Positions 33,508 to 42,110 of a stretch of 64,000 nucleotides of DNA are shown piece after piece. Position 1 is the stretch's first letter. Each line of letters starts with the position of its first letter. The stretch lies in contig JAKFCU010000098.1 of NCBI GenBank assembly GCA_036676475.1, positions 91,510-155,509 of the forward strand. Reading direction: 5' to 3'. The notes beneath the pieces are model-generated. The model was not told the origin of the DNA, made no database searches, and worked only from the letters and a program-made list of their open reading frames with translations. The stretch comes from LC029 sp036676475 (GTDB lineage: Bacteria > Bacillota > Bacilli > Aneurinibacillales > RAOX-1). The position numbers and the translations under genes are program-made.

Positions 33508-34368
33508 GTGGTAAATTCTCATCTCTTTTTGATATTGATTACGTGTGGCCTGCTTTTAACCGCTTGTACCCAAAATGAACAGCAAGGTGGAGAACATAAC
33601 CAGCATAATCAACCTCAACCGACGGAAGATCACAACCAACATAACCAACCGTCTGGCGGTCACGAATCTACCAACACACCTCAAGTGCAAGCGCTGTGGA
33701 ATTTATCTAGCCAAAAACCTGAGCCGAACAAAGATACAGATATAGCGATTCAGATTCAAGATAATACAGGTAAACCCATTGAGAATTTTGAAATAAGCCA
33801 CGAGAAGAAGATGCATCTCATTGTGGTGAGTAAAGACCTGTCTTTTTTCAATCATATTCATCCTGAATATAAGGAAAAAGGGAAATTTGAGATTACCACT
33901 CAATTCCCAACGGGTGGAGATTATAAATTGATTTCTGACTTTATTCCCGCTGGTGGTTCTGCAAAAACAGAAAGTCAATGGATCACGGTAAAAGGTGATA
34001 TACCAAAACAATCTCCTTTGCAACCAGAAACCAAATTAACAAAAGTGGTGGAAGGAACCCATGTAACCCTTTCAATTGACCAGCTTCAAGCAGGAAAAGA
34101 AATCACGATGACATTTAACTTTAGGGATGCAAAATCTGGACAACCCGTTACGAATCTTCAGCCGTATCTAGGGGCTGCTGGACATGTCGTTATTTTAAGT
34201 GCCAATGCGGAGAAGTACATTCATAATCATCCGCTTGAGGAAAAGGCCACAGGACCAGATGCGAAGTTCGGTACGTCTTTCCCGACAAGTGGCGTGTACA
34301 AGTTATGGGGACAGTTTCAACGTGAAGGAAAAGTATTTGTAGTGCCATTTGTAGTGAACGTCCCATAA
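33508..34368 (+). CDS. His-rich lipoprotein, probably metal (copper) related
   Basis: A signal with lipobox LTAC is followed by a His/Gln-rich segment (HNQHNQPQPTEDHNQHNQ). Two beta-domains come next, containing MHLIVVSKDLSFFNHIHPEY, FPTGGDYKLISDF, LGAAGHVVILSANAEKYIHNH and FPTSGVYKLWGQF. Such duplicated His-containing domains occur in surface proteins linked to copper handling. GTG 33508 or TTG 33505 can start it after AAAGGAGAG. A terminator follows. Confidence 0.65.
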   Translation: MVNSHLFLILITCGLLLTACTQNEQQGGEHNQHNQPQPTEDHNQHNQPSGGHESTNTPQVQALWNLSSQKPEPNKDTDIAIQIQDNTGKPIENFEISHEKKMHLIVVSKDLSFFNHIHPEYKEKGKFEITTQFPTGGDYKLISDFIPAGGSAKTESQWITVKGDIPKQSPLQPETKLTKVVEGTHVTLSIDQLQAGKEITMTFNFRDAKSGQPVTNLQPYLGAAGHVVILSANAEKYIHNHPLEEKATGPDAKFGTSFPTSGVYKLWGQFQREGKVFVVPFVVNVP

Positions 34369-34372
34369 CCAA

Positions 34373-34404
34373 GAAAGGACTTCCATAACGAAGTCCTTCT
34401 TTAT
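34373..34404 (+). terminator. terminator
   Basis: AAGGACTTC pairs with GAAGTCCTT around CATAAC, followed by CTTTAT. Confidence 0.75.
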
Positions 34405-34475
34405 ATGGAATCTAACAATGTCTAATCCACATATTTTATCACAAATCGTATCCTATACTCTACGGGAGAGAAGTC

Positions 34476-34676
34476 GTGGCAACTAATCCAGCTAACGATA
34501 TTCAACAATGCATACAAAAGTGCCAACAGACTGCACAACAACTTCGTAATTTGGCAACTCAAGAAACAGACCCTCATGTGAAGATGTGCCTGAACGAAGG
34601 AGCTCATCATCTTGATCTATGCCTTGTAGAATGTCAGTATTCTCTGCAAGAGCTTCAGACTCCAGTAATGGTATAA
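34476..34676 (+). CDS. 66-residue helical Cys-containing protein
   Basis: GTG 34476 follows GGGAGAG. The peptide has cysteines at about positions 12, 16, 42, 48 and 53 on two amphipathic helices (DIQQCIQKCQQTAQQL, CLNEGAHHLDLCLVEC) with two adjacent histidines. The pattern suggests a small helical metal-binding bundle like the Cys-rich copper stores, though it matches no family I can name. The copper-type genes on both sides support this. Confidence 0.5.
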   Translation: MATNPANDIQQCIQKCQQTAQQLRNLATQETDPHVKMCLNEGAHHLDLCLVECQYSLQELQTPVMV

Positions 34677-34689
34677 AGATAAAAAAGCC

Positions 34690-34717
34690 AAAAGCCAGTT
34701 ATCATTACTGGCTTTTT
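34690..34717 (+). terminator. terminator
   Basis: AAAAGCCAGT pairs with ACTGGCTTTT (loop of about 7 bases), followed by Ts. Confidence 0.8.
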
Positions 34718-34835
34718 TCTATCGATACGAAATGTATAGGGGGGGTTATATACCAACATTAGTTTGGAATTTATTTCAATAATTTTGCAAAAAATAAGAT
34801 CATAAAAACATCCATCATTGAGGAGGGAACAATTT

Positions 34836-35342
34836 TTGGAAAAAGTGATTCACAGTATTGTCGGAGGGCTTCATATTTTAGCCGTGATCACATGGATAGG
34901 AAGTATGGTTTATTCTCAACTTGCCGTAAGACCTGCCCTTCAGACCGCTTTAGGGGATACCAAATCCCATGCTGTCAACGGGCTGATGATGAGAAATTTT
35001 TCTCTTCTTTCTTGGACTAGTCTGGTTGTAGTCGTTATCACAGGACTATATACCGTATTGGACAAAAAAGATAAGTTTACATCTTTCACCAGTGGTCCAG
35101 GTGCAGTGCTTACGGTGAAAATGATTTTGGTTCTTGCCCTTATTGTGATCTTCTTTCTTCAAATATTCCTATATGGACCCAAAATGAAACAATTGATCAT
35201 GCCGTCCACTCCTCAGACGAATCAAATTCAAATAGAAATGATAAAAGTTGAGAATACTACAAAGCTAATGTCGTGGTGGCATTTAGGAATTGGGATTGCC
35301 ATTGTGATTCTAGGGGTCATCTTATCTCAATTAATGGAATAG
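34836..35342 (+). CDS. CopD-like four-helix membrane protein
   Basis: TTG 34836 sits seven bases behind AGGAGGG. Four helices are seen, the first with the CopD-like pattern GGLHILAVITWIGSMVYSQL. The others include LLSWTSLVVVVITGLYTVL and TVKMILVLALIVIFFLQIFL. CopD-like proteins take part in copper passage or quinone-linked functions. A G-rich tract (GGGGGGG near 34740) flanked by GTATA/TATAC is upstream. It is followed after ten bases by two DUF421 genes, likely one operon. Confidence 0.6.
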   Translation: MEKVIHSIVGGLHILAVITWIGSMVYSQLAVRPALQTALGDTKSHAVNGLMMRNFSLLSWTSLVVVVITGLYTVLDKKDKFTSFTSGPGAVLTVKMILVLALIVIFFLQIFLYGPKMKQLIMPSTPQTNQIQIEMIKVENTTKLMSWWHLGIGIAIVILGVILSQLME

Positions 35343-35352
35343 GGGTGGAGTC

Positions 35353-36051
35353 ATGGATTGGAATACGTTTTGGAATGGGGGAACGTCGTTAAACCCATTT
35401 GAAATTTTTTTAAGAGTAACCATTCTTTACTTTTCCATCTTGTTTATGACCAGGTTAATGGGTCCCCGCCAAGTAGGAATTGTTTCTGCTTTTAATTTTA
35501 TTACTCATGCGGGAATGGCTCATGTGGCTACAGCTCGAATGGTCAATCCCGAATCATCGCTTACAGCAGCTTTAGTCATTATTGTTGTTGCTTATTCTCT
35601 AAGTCTACTTTTTTCTTGGATTGATTTTAAGTTTCCTTCTTGGGTGGGAACAAGTCCGATCTCTTTAGTGAAAAATGGACAACTGATTCAGTCAAATTTA
35701 AAAAAGTCCCATATTACCATTGATGATTTGTTTGCTCAGCTTCGACTTAAAAAAGTACATATTTTATCGGATGTAGCGGAAGCTGTTTTGGAACCAATGG
35801 GAGAGTTAAGTGTCATAAAAAAGCCAGAGTCTTTACCTGTAACAAGAAATATGTTGAATCTTCCACAAAAACCTACGGGGATGTCAACAGTTCTCATCTA
35901 TGACGGAAAAATCGAGCGAGAGCATCTCTATGCTTTTGGATTACGGGAGAATTGGTTAGAAGATGAGATTGCAAAAAAAGGATTTTCGATTCCTCAAGTC
36001 CTGTTGGCTACGCTAGAATCAACAGGAAACATCCATGTGAGTGTGAAATGA
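35353..36051 (+). CDS. DUF421 (YetF-like) membrane protein 2
   Basis: The 232 residues have three helices and the YetF domain (LVKNGQLIQSNLKKSHITID, VLEPMGELSVIKK, VLIYDGKIEREHL). GGGGTGG precedes the ATG. Its stop overlaps the next DUF421 gene by ATGA, so the products probably form a hetero-oligomer. Confidence 0.8.
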   Translation: MDWNTFWNGGTSLNPFEIFLRVTILYFSILFMTRLMGPRQVGIVSAFNFITHAGMAHVATARMVNPESSLTAALVIIVVAYSLSLLFSWIDFKFPSWVGTSPISLVKNGQLIQSNLKKSHITIDDLFAQLRLKKVHILSDVAEAVLEPMGELSVIKKPESLPVTRNMLNLPQKPTGMSTVLIYDGKIEREHLYAFGLRENWLEDEIAKKGFSIPQVLLATLESTGNIHVSVK

Positions 36052-36770
36052 ATAATTTACTGGAATACTTTCAGCTAACAGAAAAACTAAGTCCAACGGG
36101 ATTTGCTGTTCGAGCAGTGGTATCGGTTATCCTGATTTATTTTATGAGCAGGTTCCTCATGAAGCGGGCTGCAGGGCAATTTACCGCATTTGATTTTGCA
36201 TTTTTATGGATGTTAGGGGCATTGGCTGTAGCTCCTGTACTGGATGGAAAGATTCTTTTTATAACAACCATCATCGCTACGGCGTCTCTTTATTTTTGGC
36301 ACTTTATCCTTTCTTGGGTGGCTGTTCGAAACCATGCATTTGCTGCACTTCTTACAAGAAAGCCTACCGTTTTAGTGGAGAAGGGAAAAGTCAATGAATC
36401 GAATATGCGTCGTTCCTTTTTTAGTACAGATGTACTTCTTTCTGAAATGCGATTAGCGGATGCACCTGATTTGTCTGAAGTAGATCAAGTTACTTTGGAG
36501 ACGAGCGGACATTTGAGTGTAATGAAAAAATCCGAATACACACCTCCAACTCTAAAGGATTTTCAAATTCCTGCCCCTCCTGGTGGGTTGCCGACCGTAC
36601 TCATCAACAACGGTAAAGTCCTTTATGATCATTTGAAATCGTTACATTATAACGAGGAATGGTTGCAAGTACAGCTTTATAAATCTGGAATTTTAGATGT
36701 AAAAGATGTTTATTTAGCCACCATTAGCCCAAATGGAGAGTTTTATTACTCCGTGAAAAGCAGTTCATAA
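36048..36770 (+). CDS. DUF421 (YetF-like) membrane protein 3
   Basis: The 240-residue protein has an N-terminal GFAVRAVVSVILIYFMSRFL and two more helices. The YetF domain follows (LVEKGKVNESNMRRSFFSTD, VTLETSGHLSVMKK, VLINNGKVLYDHL). It is translationally coupled to the previous gene and diverged from it, so the duplication is old. Confidence 0.8.
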   Translation: MNNLLEYFQLTEKLSPTGFAVRAVVSVILIYFMSRFLMKRAAGQFTAFDFAFLWMLGALAVAPVLDGKILFITTIIATASLYFWHFILSWVAVRNHAFAALLTRKPTVLVEKGKVNESNMRRSFFSTDVLLSEMRLADAPDLSEVDQVTLETSGHLSVMKKSEYTPPTLKDFQIPAPPGGLPTVLINNGKVLYDHLKSLHYNEEWLQVQLYKSGILDVKDVYLATISPNGEFYYSVKSSS

Positions 36771-36793
36771 AATTAGAAAGGAGAAATAACCAT

Positions 36794-36994
36794 ATGTTAT
36801 CTGAACAAGAAATCATGAATAATGCTTTTAAGGATATGCTTTTCCATGAAGAAGTGTTGGCAAAAAAATACGCGGAATTGCAAAAAGACATTACCGATCC
36901 GCAATTGCAAAAAATGTTTCAAGGATTGGAAATGTCTGCGAGAACTCGCTATAACATGCTATCACAAAAAATGAGTGGATTTGGAATTGTATAG
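36794..36994 (+). CDS. 66-residue helical protein, spore coat/ferritin-like
   Basis: GAAAGGAG precedes the ATG. Two helices carry a ferritin-like pattern (AFKDMLFHEEVLAKKYAELQ, LQKMFQGLEMSARTRYNML). Short helical proteins of this type with CotF-like character are common in spore formers. It probably pairs with the next gene, which has the same length and layout. Confidence 0.5.
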   Translation: MLSEQEIMNNAFKDMLFHEEVLAKKYAELQKDITDPQLQKMFQGLEMSARTRYNMLSQKMSGFGIV

Positions 36995-37013
36995 AAGGAA
37001 GGGGAATGGAATC

Positions 37014-37214
37014 ATGAATAAACTCGACAAGCTACATGATATACTCGAAACGGAAATGGCTGATCAAATGTTATACAATCAATATATGTTGCAGATAACC
37101 AATCCTGAAGTTAGACAGCTTTTTATTCAACTTAGGGATGAACATATGCAACATGTTACTCAAATCCAACAACAGGTACAGCAATTGATGAAGAACCCAA
37201 CCAATTTAAGTTGA
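37014..37214 (+). CDS. 66-residue helical protein, partner of the previous gene
   Basis: ATG 37014 follows AAGGAAGGGG. Like its neighbour it forms two helices (LHDILETEMADQMLYNQYML and VRQLFIQLRDEHMQHVTQI) with a His/Glu pattern that could bind metal. The frame is open upstream into the previous gene, but without a site. Confidence 0.5.
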   Translation: MNKLDKLHDILETEMADQMLYNQYMLQITNPEVRQLFIQLRDEHMQHVTQIQQQVQQLMKNPTNLS

Positions 37215-37372
37215 TAAGAATCAGCATCCTATGGGAATCTATTTCTATAATGTTTTTTTTCATTTGAGGATATTTATTTCACTCCCTCAGTTCAATACAT
37301 TTTTCTCACGAATGCTCGCTAACTCACAGTAATATTAAATTTTCAAATAGTGATAAATTGTAATTCCGAAAC

Positions 37373-37413
37373 AACAATAATCGAGGCAAATATTTTTTGC
37401 CTCGATTATTGTT
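37373..37413. terminator. terminator-like hairpin
   Basis: AACAATAATCGAGGCAA pairs perfectly with TTGCCTCGATTATTGTT. It is 160 bases after the last gene of the DUF421 run and nothing else is visible around it. Confidence 0.65.
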
Positions 37414-37465
37414 TGTAGTGCCTATTGTTTGTGTATGTTATTGATAATTAATTGTAGTTTCCAAT

Positions 37466-37712
37466 TGTTAAGTTTCCTTTACAGACGGGTTATACTCAAA
37501 GAATTGAACAAGACTGGAAATACAAAAGTTTTTCTAAATAATCCTCCATAGCAGGGTTGGTAACGAAATTTCCAAGATGTTTGCCGCCTTTCTTCCACAA
37601 CTTGATCAAAAATAATTTCATTGTTTGTCTATCAATATCTTTACTGGCCAACCTGAAATCAATAATAACGAGATACCAAGAAGGAGCGCAATATAAGCTT
37701 TAACCCGTTTCA
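37466..37712 (-). pseudogene. possible decayed small gene below the ZIP transporter
   Basis: On the minus strand a GTG frame after GAAGGGAA encodes KRVKAYIALLLGISLLLISG, stops in an ATGA, and protein-like text continues in shifted frames (IIFDQVVEERRQTSWKF or LFLIKLWKKGGKHLGN). It may be two overlapping small genes or one broken gene. I do not recognise it. Confidence 0.25.
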
Positions 37713-37744
37713 CGCTAGTCAGTTCCCTTCTAACTTGTATGTTG

Positions 37745-38953
37745 TTATCCAGCTACAAATAATGCGGTGACATACATAAGCAAGAAACCTACACTCAAAC
37801 CGATCCAATTAGGAGCTGCTTGAATCTTTTTCTCCAATCTATCTCCTCGAACTAATCCCCAGCATTCAGCGATAACCTGTAAAATGGCTCCCGTTGCGAT
37901 ACCAAAGAATATCGTTGCGAGGGCGGGGGAGTAGGCATAGCCTCCAATGATTCCGCCTAAAACGGTGGGAGCTCCTGCTAATAAACCCATAGCCATCAGG
38001 TGAACCCAACCGATCTTTTGATTGACTCCCGGTGCAAGAATCGCTACTCCTTCGGTTACGTTATGGATCGTAAATCCGAGAATTAGCAAAGTTCCCAAAG
38101 TTACTTCACCCAATACGAATGCTGAACCAATGGCCAATCCTTCTCCCATATTGTGGATTCCTATACCTAAGGCAATCATATAGGAAAGCATCAATCCATT
38201 GGAGACCATTCGACCGCCTAACTTTTTAACCAAGGCTTCGATTCCGATAATACCGAAATAACCAAATGCCACACCCATCACCAGTAACGGGACCCCATGG
38301 AAAACACTCGGAACAGTTTCAGCCAATTCCAATCCTTCCAATATCGTATCGATACCCAAAAAGCCAAGAACCCCAACGGTTAATGCTACAAGGAAGGAAA
38401 TACTCTTTTCTCCAATTTTCCGGAGGATAGGCAGCCAAAGGAATCCCAAAAAGATCGGAATCACACCGACGTATGCTCCCATCAAAACAAACGTTTTGAC
38501 ATAATCCCAAGAAAGGGTTGGGGTAGGGATCGCGGCCGGCACTTCAAAATCAAAGAGGAAGGCATTGGCCGTATAGGTCCCGATCACATAAGGTTTACCT
38601 TCTTCCCACATATGCGGAATGGTGATGGTAGCCGTATCCATTCGATCCAATGTTTTATCAGGAGTAATTTCATAATTGTGTTTTATTTCTCCGTTGACCA
38701 ATACGTTTGTGATGGTTAATTGATCCGGACCTGTATTTCTTACTTTAACCTGAATCTCACCGGGGTGGAATTCAATTTTTGATGCAGACAACTCATCTAC
38801 TGGAATCTCAGGGGTGTTGAAGAGAGCAGAACCGTTCCCCAATAGCCAGTAGACCATGATACTCAATAGTGCCAACGGGAGTAATGCAGATAACACCAAA
38901 CCTAATGGAGAACGCCCTTTTTCAAGCTTTGTATTTGGTACTAGATTTGCCAT
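37745..38953 (-). CDS. ZIP family metal transporter with extracytoplasmic N-domain
   Basis: ATG 38953 follows AAGGAGGGATC. One N-terminal helix is followed by a beta-domain of about 110 residues outside the membrane (FHPGEIQVKVRNTGPDQLTI). A ZIP-type channel of about eight helices comes next, with the two metal motifs HNMGEGLAIGS and HNVTEGVAILAP. ZIPs carry divalent metals such as Zn, Fe or Mn into the cell. The cupredoxin-like N-domain and the multicopper oxidase 20 bases upstream suggest oxidation-coupled metal uptake or efflux (inference). Confidence 0.82.
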   Translation of the reverse strand: MANLVPNTKLEKGRSPLGLVLSALLPLALLSIMVYWLLGNGSALFNTPEIPVDELSASKIEFHPGEIQVKVRNTGPDQLTITNVLVNGEIKHNYEITPDKTLDRMDTATITIPHMWEEGKPYVIGTYTANAFLFDFEVPAAIPTPTLSWDYVKTFVLMGAYVGVIPIFLGFLWLPILRKIGEKSISFLVALTVGVLGFLGIDTILEGLELAETVPSVFHGVPLLVMGVAFGYFGIIGIEALVKKLGGRMVSNGLMLSYMIALGIGIHNMGEGLAIGSAFVLGEVTLGTLLILGFTIHNVTEGVAILAPGVNQKIGWVHLMAMGLLAGAPTVLGGIIGGYAYSPALATIFFGIATGAILQVIAECWGLVRGDRLEKKIQAAPNWIGLSVGFLLMYVTALFVAG

Positions 38954-38973
38954 ATTGATCCCTCCTTTTTTCA

Positions 38974-39966
38974 TTATTGGGTGACGTTGAAAATCCCCAT
39001 CCATCCTAAATCAGAAAACTCACTCTGATGAGCATGGAACATATATTTGCCCGGATATTTATACGACATCTCAATAATCCCTCTTTGACCTTGGGCCAAG
39101 ACCACATTATCTGTAATTTGATCCGGTTCTAGTTTGGTTCCATTCATGTAAAAGTTGAACATATTTCCATGGGTATGGAACGAATTGATCGGGTCGATCT
39201 CCGTCATATTCACAAGGTAAATTCGAACAGGCTCTCCTGCCTTCAATTCAATCGGATGGTGCATATATTCAAATGCCTTACCATTGACTGTATAAAACTC
39301 ATTTCCTTCACCATCAAAATCAATATCATAGCTGTTCATAACCATAACTAATTCCTTTGCAGGTGGGCGAGGGGTCTTAGGATCAATAATAAAGGTTCCA
39401 TACATTCCCTGGTTAATGTGTTCTTTGACATGATCTTGATGACAGTGGTAAAGATACAATCCCGGCAATTCGGCCGTGAATTCATAAACAAAACTTCCGC
39501 CAGGGGCAATCGTTTCAAATACGCCATCCATGCTCGCGGGATGGATTCCATGAAGATGGATCGTATGAGGCATACTTCCCTTATTTGTAAATTTGATTTT
39601 GATATAATCTCCTTCGGTTACTCGGATGGTGGGTCCTGGAACCGTACCGTTATACGTCCACACGGGAAATTCTACACCGTCCGAAACCTCCATCATTCTA
39701 TCTTCCGCTACAATTTCAAATTCCTTTACCGTCTGGCCATTTGCTGCAATGGATTTTTTTCCATAATCAAATTTTGTAGGATCTAATGACGAAGCTTTCG
39801 GCATTTCATCACTAACCTGAGTCATCTCATGTGGTTGACTCTGAGCGGATAAGTGACCAACTTGAGCGTTCACATTCTGCCGTTCAAGTGGAAACAGCAG
39901 ATACGCACTTCCTGCGACCAACATTATAATCATAAAAATTCCAAAAATCCATGTTGCTTTTTTCAT
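38974..39966 (-). CDS. two-domain multicopper oxidase (nitrite-reductase-like)
   Basis: A signal anchor (5-27) is followed by two cupredoxin domains. Copper ligands are visible in HTIHLHGIHPASMDG, YLYHCHQDHVKEHINQGMYG, SFHTHGNMF and YMFHAHQSEFSDLGWMG. The length (330) fits two-domain oxidases and NirK-like proteins. ATG 39966 lies eight bases behind GGAGAG; the GTG at 39975 would overlap the site. It forms an operon with the ZIP transporter. Confidence 0.85.
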   Translation of the reverse strand: MKKATWIFGIFMIIMLVAGSAYLLFPLERQNVNAQVGHLSAQSQPHEMTQVSDEMPKASSLDPTKFDYGKKSIAANGQTVKEFEIVAEDRMMEVSDGVEFPVWTYNGTVPGPTIRVTEGDYIKIKFTNKGSMPHTIHLHGIHPASMDGVFETIAPGGSFVYEFTAELPGLYLYHCHQDHVKEHINQGMYGTFIIDPKTPRPPAKELVMVMNSYDIDFDGEGNEFYTVNGKAFEYMHHPIELKAGEPVRIYLVNMTEIDPINSFHTHGNMFNFYMNGTKLEPDQITDNVVLAQGQRGIIEMSYKYPGKYMFHAHQSEFSDLGWMGIFNVTQ

Positions 39967-40089
39967 GTCTTTCACTCTCCTTTATTTCCGTTTACTTTAG
40001 CAAATAGGTTTTTTAATACCTTAAAAACTTCACCATTTTGACTTGCGTTTCCAATGATTTTCCGAATGTTGTTGTTATAATAATTTCAT

Positions 40090-40105
40090 GTACAAGTATT
40101 ATTGT
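40090..40105 (-). promoter_or_regulatory. inverted repeat upstream of the multicopper oxidase operon
   Basis: TACAA-GTATTA-TTGTA is a perfect inverted repeat about 125 bases before the oxidase start. It resembles the TACA/TGTA operators of the CopY/BlaI family. Confidence 0.4.
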
Positions 40106-40163
40106 ATAAAAACAAAAGAGTTTGTCTTATGCTAAATAATTAGATTGTGTAAAATATTTTTAC

Positions 40164-40328
40164 CTAAGGCAACTTTTTGTGTATAAAAAAATGGTCACCA
40201 ACATGATTATAATGTTCAATTCCCCTCATAATTTCTTTCTGTTCGTCATCGGACAAGATACCTACTCTATGCAGAAAAAATGTGTATTTTTGCAAACGAA
40301 TAATACAATTGTTTTTCCTTCTTAGCAC
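40164..40328 (-). CDS. 54-residue hypothetical protein
   Basis: GTG 40328 follows AAAGAGGTGAAG. The basic product begins LRRKNNCIIRLQKYTFFLHR and continues with SDDEQKEIMRGIEHYNHVGD, which looks helical. An in-frame ATG at 40346 has no site. I do not recognise it. Confidence 0.35.
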   Translation of the reverse strand: MLRRKNNCIIRLQKYTFFLHRVGILSDDEQKEIMRGIEHYNHVGDHFFIHKKLP

Positions 40329-40550
40329 GACTTCACCTCTTTTCATAAAGCAAGCTTACTTCTTTAACAATATCAACAACGTTTTTAACTTATAAATGTT
40401 TTCTTAATGCAAATTATATGCTCTATCCCAATTTTTTTCTACATTTTTTTCGAAAATAAAAAAGAATATTTGAAATTTCGTGATTCTGACATGATCTTAT
40501 TTATCAGATATAGAAGTCAGCTATATCAAAGGTTATTGTTGGTTTTGTGA

Positions 40551-40742
40551 AGAAAAGTTAATCCCTCCTCTTGTTCGGAAATGGTCGTGTTTCCCGATTT
40601 TCAAAAAAGCACTTCTCTACCTTATGGCAAGAAAACAAATGTGGAGATTCTTCCCCAGCGGACAGGAACATTTCCTTTTACCTGCCAAATGGGCATGTAT
40701 AATGGGAAGATGGTCGTAAAAGACTTGCATATCAAAGGATGA
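40551..40742 (+). pseudogene. truncated cupredoxin-domain gene
   Basis: Only the C-terminal part of a cupredoxin is left: NPSSCSEMVVFPDF, then LPYGKKTNVEILPQRTGTF and PFTCQMGMYNGKMVVKDL, with Cys and Met copper ligands. There is a stop in frame at 40548 and no start codon with a ribosome site. It is a relic, next to other copper-type genes. Confidence 0.75.
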
Positions 40743-40769
40743 GGAAGGGATCTGCAATGATCCCTTCCT
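40742..40769. terminator. hairpin after the cupredoxin relic
   Basis: AGGAAGGGATC pairs perfectly with GATCCCTTCCT. The following AAGTTTCT is a poor T tract. Confidence 0.5.
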
Positions 40770-40809
40770 AAGTTTCTAACAAGGTCGGTAAAATTAGTAG
40801 AATTCATTT

Positions 40810-41261
40810 TTATTGGGATAATTTATTCAAGCGGAAGCTCCTGTGAAAGACGTAAAACAAAATGAATAGTAACCAGTCTGTAGCATACGACCACTGCATA
40901 TTCCACCAACTATGAAAATGCATGCGATTGGAAATAACATAAATCCATTCAATGAAGATGGCAAAGGTAGTCCAAATGAATAGATATCCAATCATGGTTA
41001 TCATGGTTTTCTTGATGGGCAACCACTGTATGAATAAATAGGGCACAACCATGGAGATACGAAACCAAGTGAGAAAGAAATCAAAATGGGATTTGCATCA
41101 TGATATTCCCAAAGCTTATATTAAATGATGATGACATCTGTTATGAAACCTAAAAAGGATGCGAAGATACTGACGATAAACAGTTCTCTCCATCTCTGAT
41201 TATTGGAGAAGATTACCAAAATTATCCAAACTAAATAGAATTGAATCATATAAAATTGCAT
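40810..41261 (-). pseudogene. broken CBO0543-type membrane protein gene
   Basis: On the minus strand, ATG 41261 opens MQFYMIQFYLVWIILVIF and runs to FLGFITDVIII, then a TAA. Text resumes as YKLWEYHDANPILISFSLG, and after a frameshift as YLFIQWLPIKKTMITMIGYL to the end at 40810. Together these make one multi-helix protein of the CBO0543 kind, interrupted twice. Confidence 0.65.
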
Positions 41262-41376
41262 GTTTATCACCATGAGTTTCTAATTTAATACATTATTAGA
41301 TCTATGTTGTAGTTGCTTTTTATCCTTTCTTTCCTAATAATTTGGTTACTATTCTAAAATGAGATGAGGGATCACT

Positions 41377-41988
41377 TTGGATCGGCAACTTACGGAAACG
41401 ATCAAAAGAAGATATAATCGCATATCTATTGTATTTGACTGGATGGATCGCATGATCAGGGAAGAATGGAGAAATAACCTCATTTCAAGAGTGCATGGCG
41501 ATGTATTGGAAGTAGGTGTAGGAACAGGAGCCAATTTGCCCTTTTATTCGGGGGATGTACGTTTAACCGGCATCGACTTTAGCCCTGGCATGCTGAAGTA
41601 CGCCAGAAAGAAGGCTTCATCCATGCAGATCCCAGTACAACTGGTAGAGATGGACGCACAGAACATGGAGTTTGCTGACGACTCCTTTGATTTTGTTCTA
41701 GCGACATGTGTTTTCTGTTCAGTTCCGGATCCAGTTGCAGGGCTAATGGAAATGCGCCGAGTTTGCAAACCAGATGGACGAGTTCTTCTGCTCGAACACA
41801 TGAGAAGTGAAAATCCAGTTGCAGGGTTGCTCATGGATCTTTTTAACCCTATTACAGTAAGAATTTCTGGAGCCAATATTAACCGAAAAACGATGGGAAA
41901 TATCCATAAAGCAGGCTTCTTAGTAGAAGAAAAAATCGAGCTGATGGGGACCATTATACAGTTGCTTGTTCTTCATCCCCATAAATGA
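41377..41988 (+). CDS. class I SAM-dependent methyltransferase (UbiE-like)
   Basis: A TTG start follows GAGATGAGGG. The 203-residue enzyme has motif I VLEVGVGTGANLPFY (about 43-57), an acidic motif II (LTGIDFSPGML), VEMDAQNMEF and the post-motif LATCVFCSVPDPVAGL. Its C-terminal half resembles the UbiE/PhcB-like methyltransferases. The substrate is unknown. Confidence 0.8.
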   Translation: MDRQLTETIKRRYNRISIVFDWMDRMIREEWRNNLISRVHGDVLEVGVGTGANLPFYSGDVRLTGIDFSPGMLKYARKKASSMQIPVQLVEMDAQNMEFADDSFDFVLATCVFCSVPDPVAGLMEMRRVCKPDGRVLLLEHMRSENPVAGLLMDLFNPITVRISGANINRKTMGNIHKAGFLVEEKIELMGTIIQLLVLHPHK

Positions 41989-41993
41989 AGTTG

Positions 41994-42110
41994 TTAAAGG
42001 AATTCTGGTTTGGCTTCAAAAAGTAGTAATCCTAAACCTGCACCAAGTATTCCTGCACCAAACACTGAAATTAAATCCGCTCTTCTTAATCGGCTATTTT
42101 TTTCCATCAT
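41994..42110 (-). CDS. 38-residue single-helix membrane peptide
   Basis: Two adjacent ATGs follow AAGGAG. The peptide is a basic head (MMEKNSRLRRADLI) and one hydrophobic Gly-rich helix (VFGAGILGAGLGLLLF). It converges with the methyltransferase with only five bases between. It reads in the same frame as part of the upstream relic but has its own ribosome site. Confidence 0.45.
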   Translation of the reverse strand: MMEKNSRLRRADLISVFGAGILGAGLGLLLFEAKPEFL

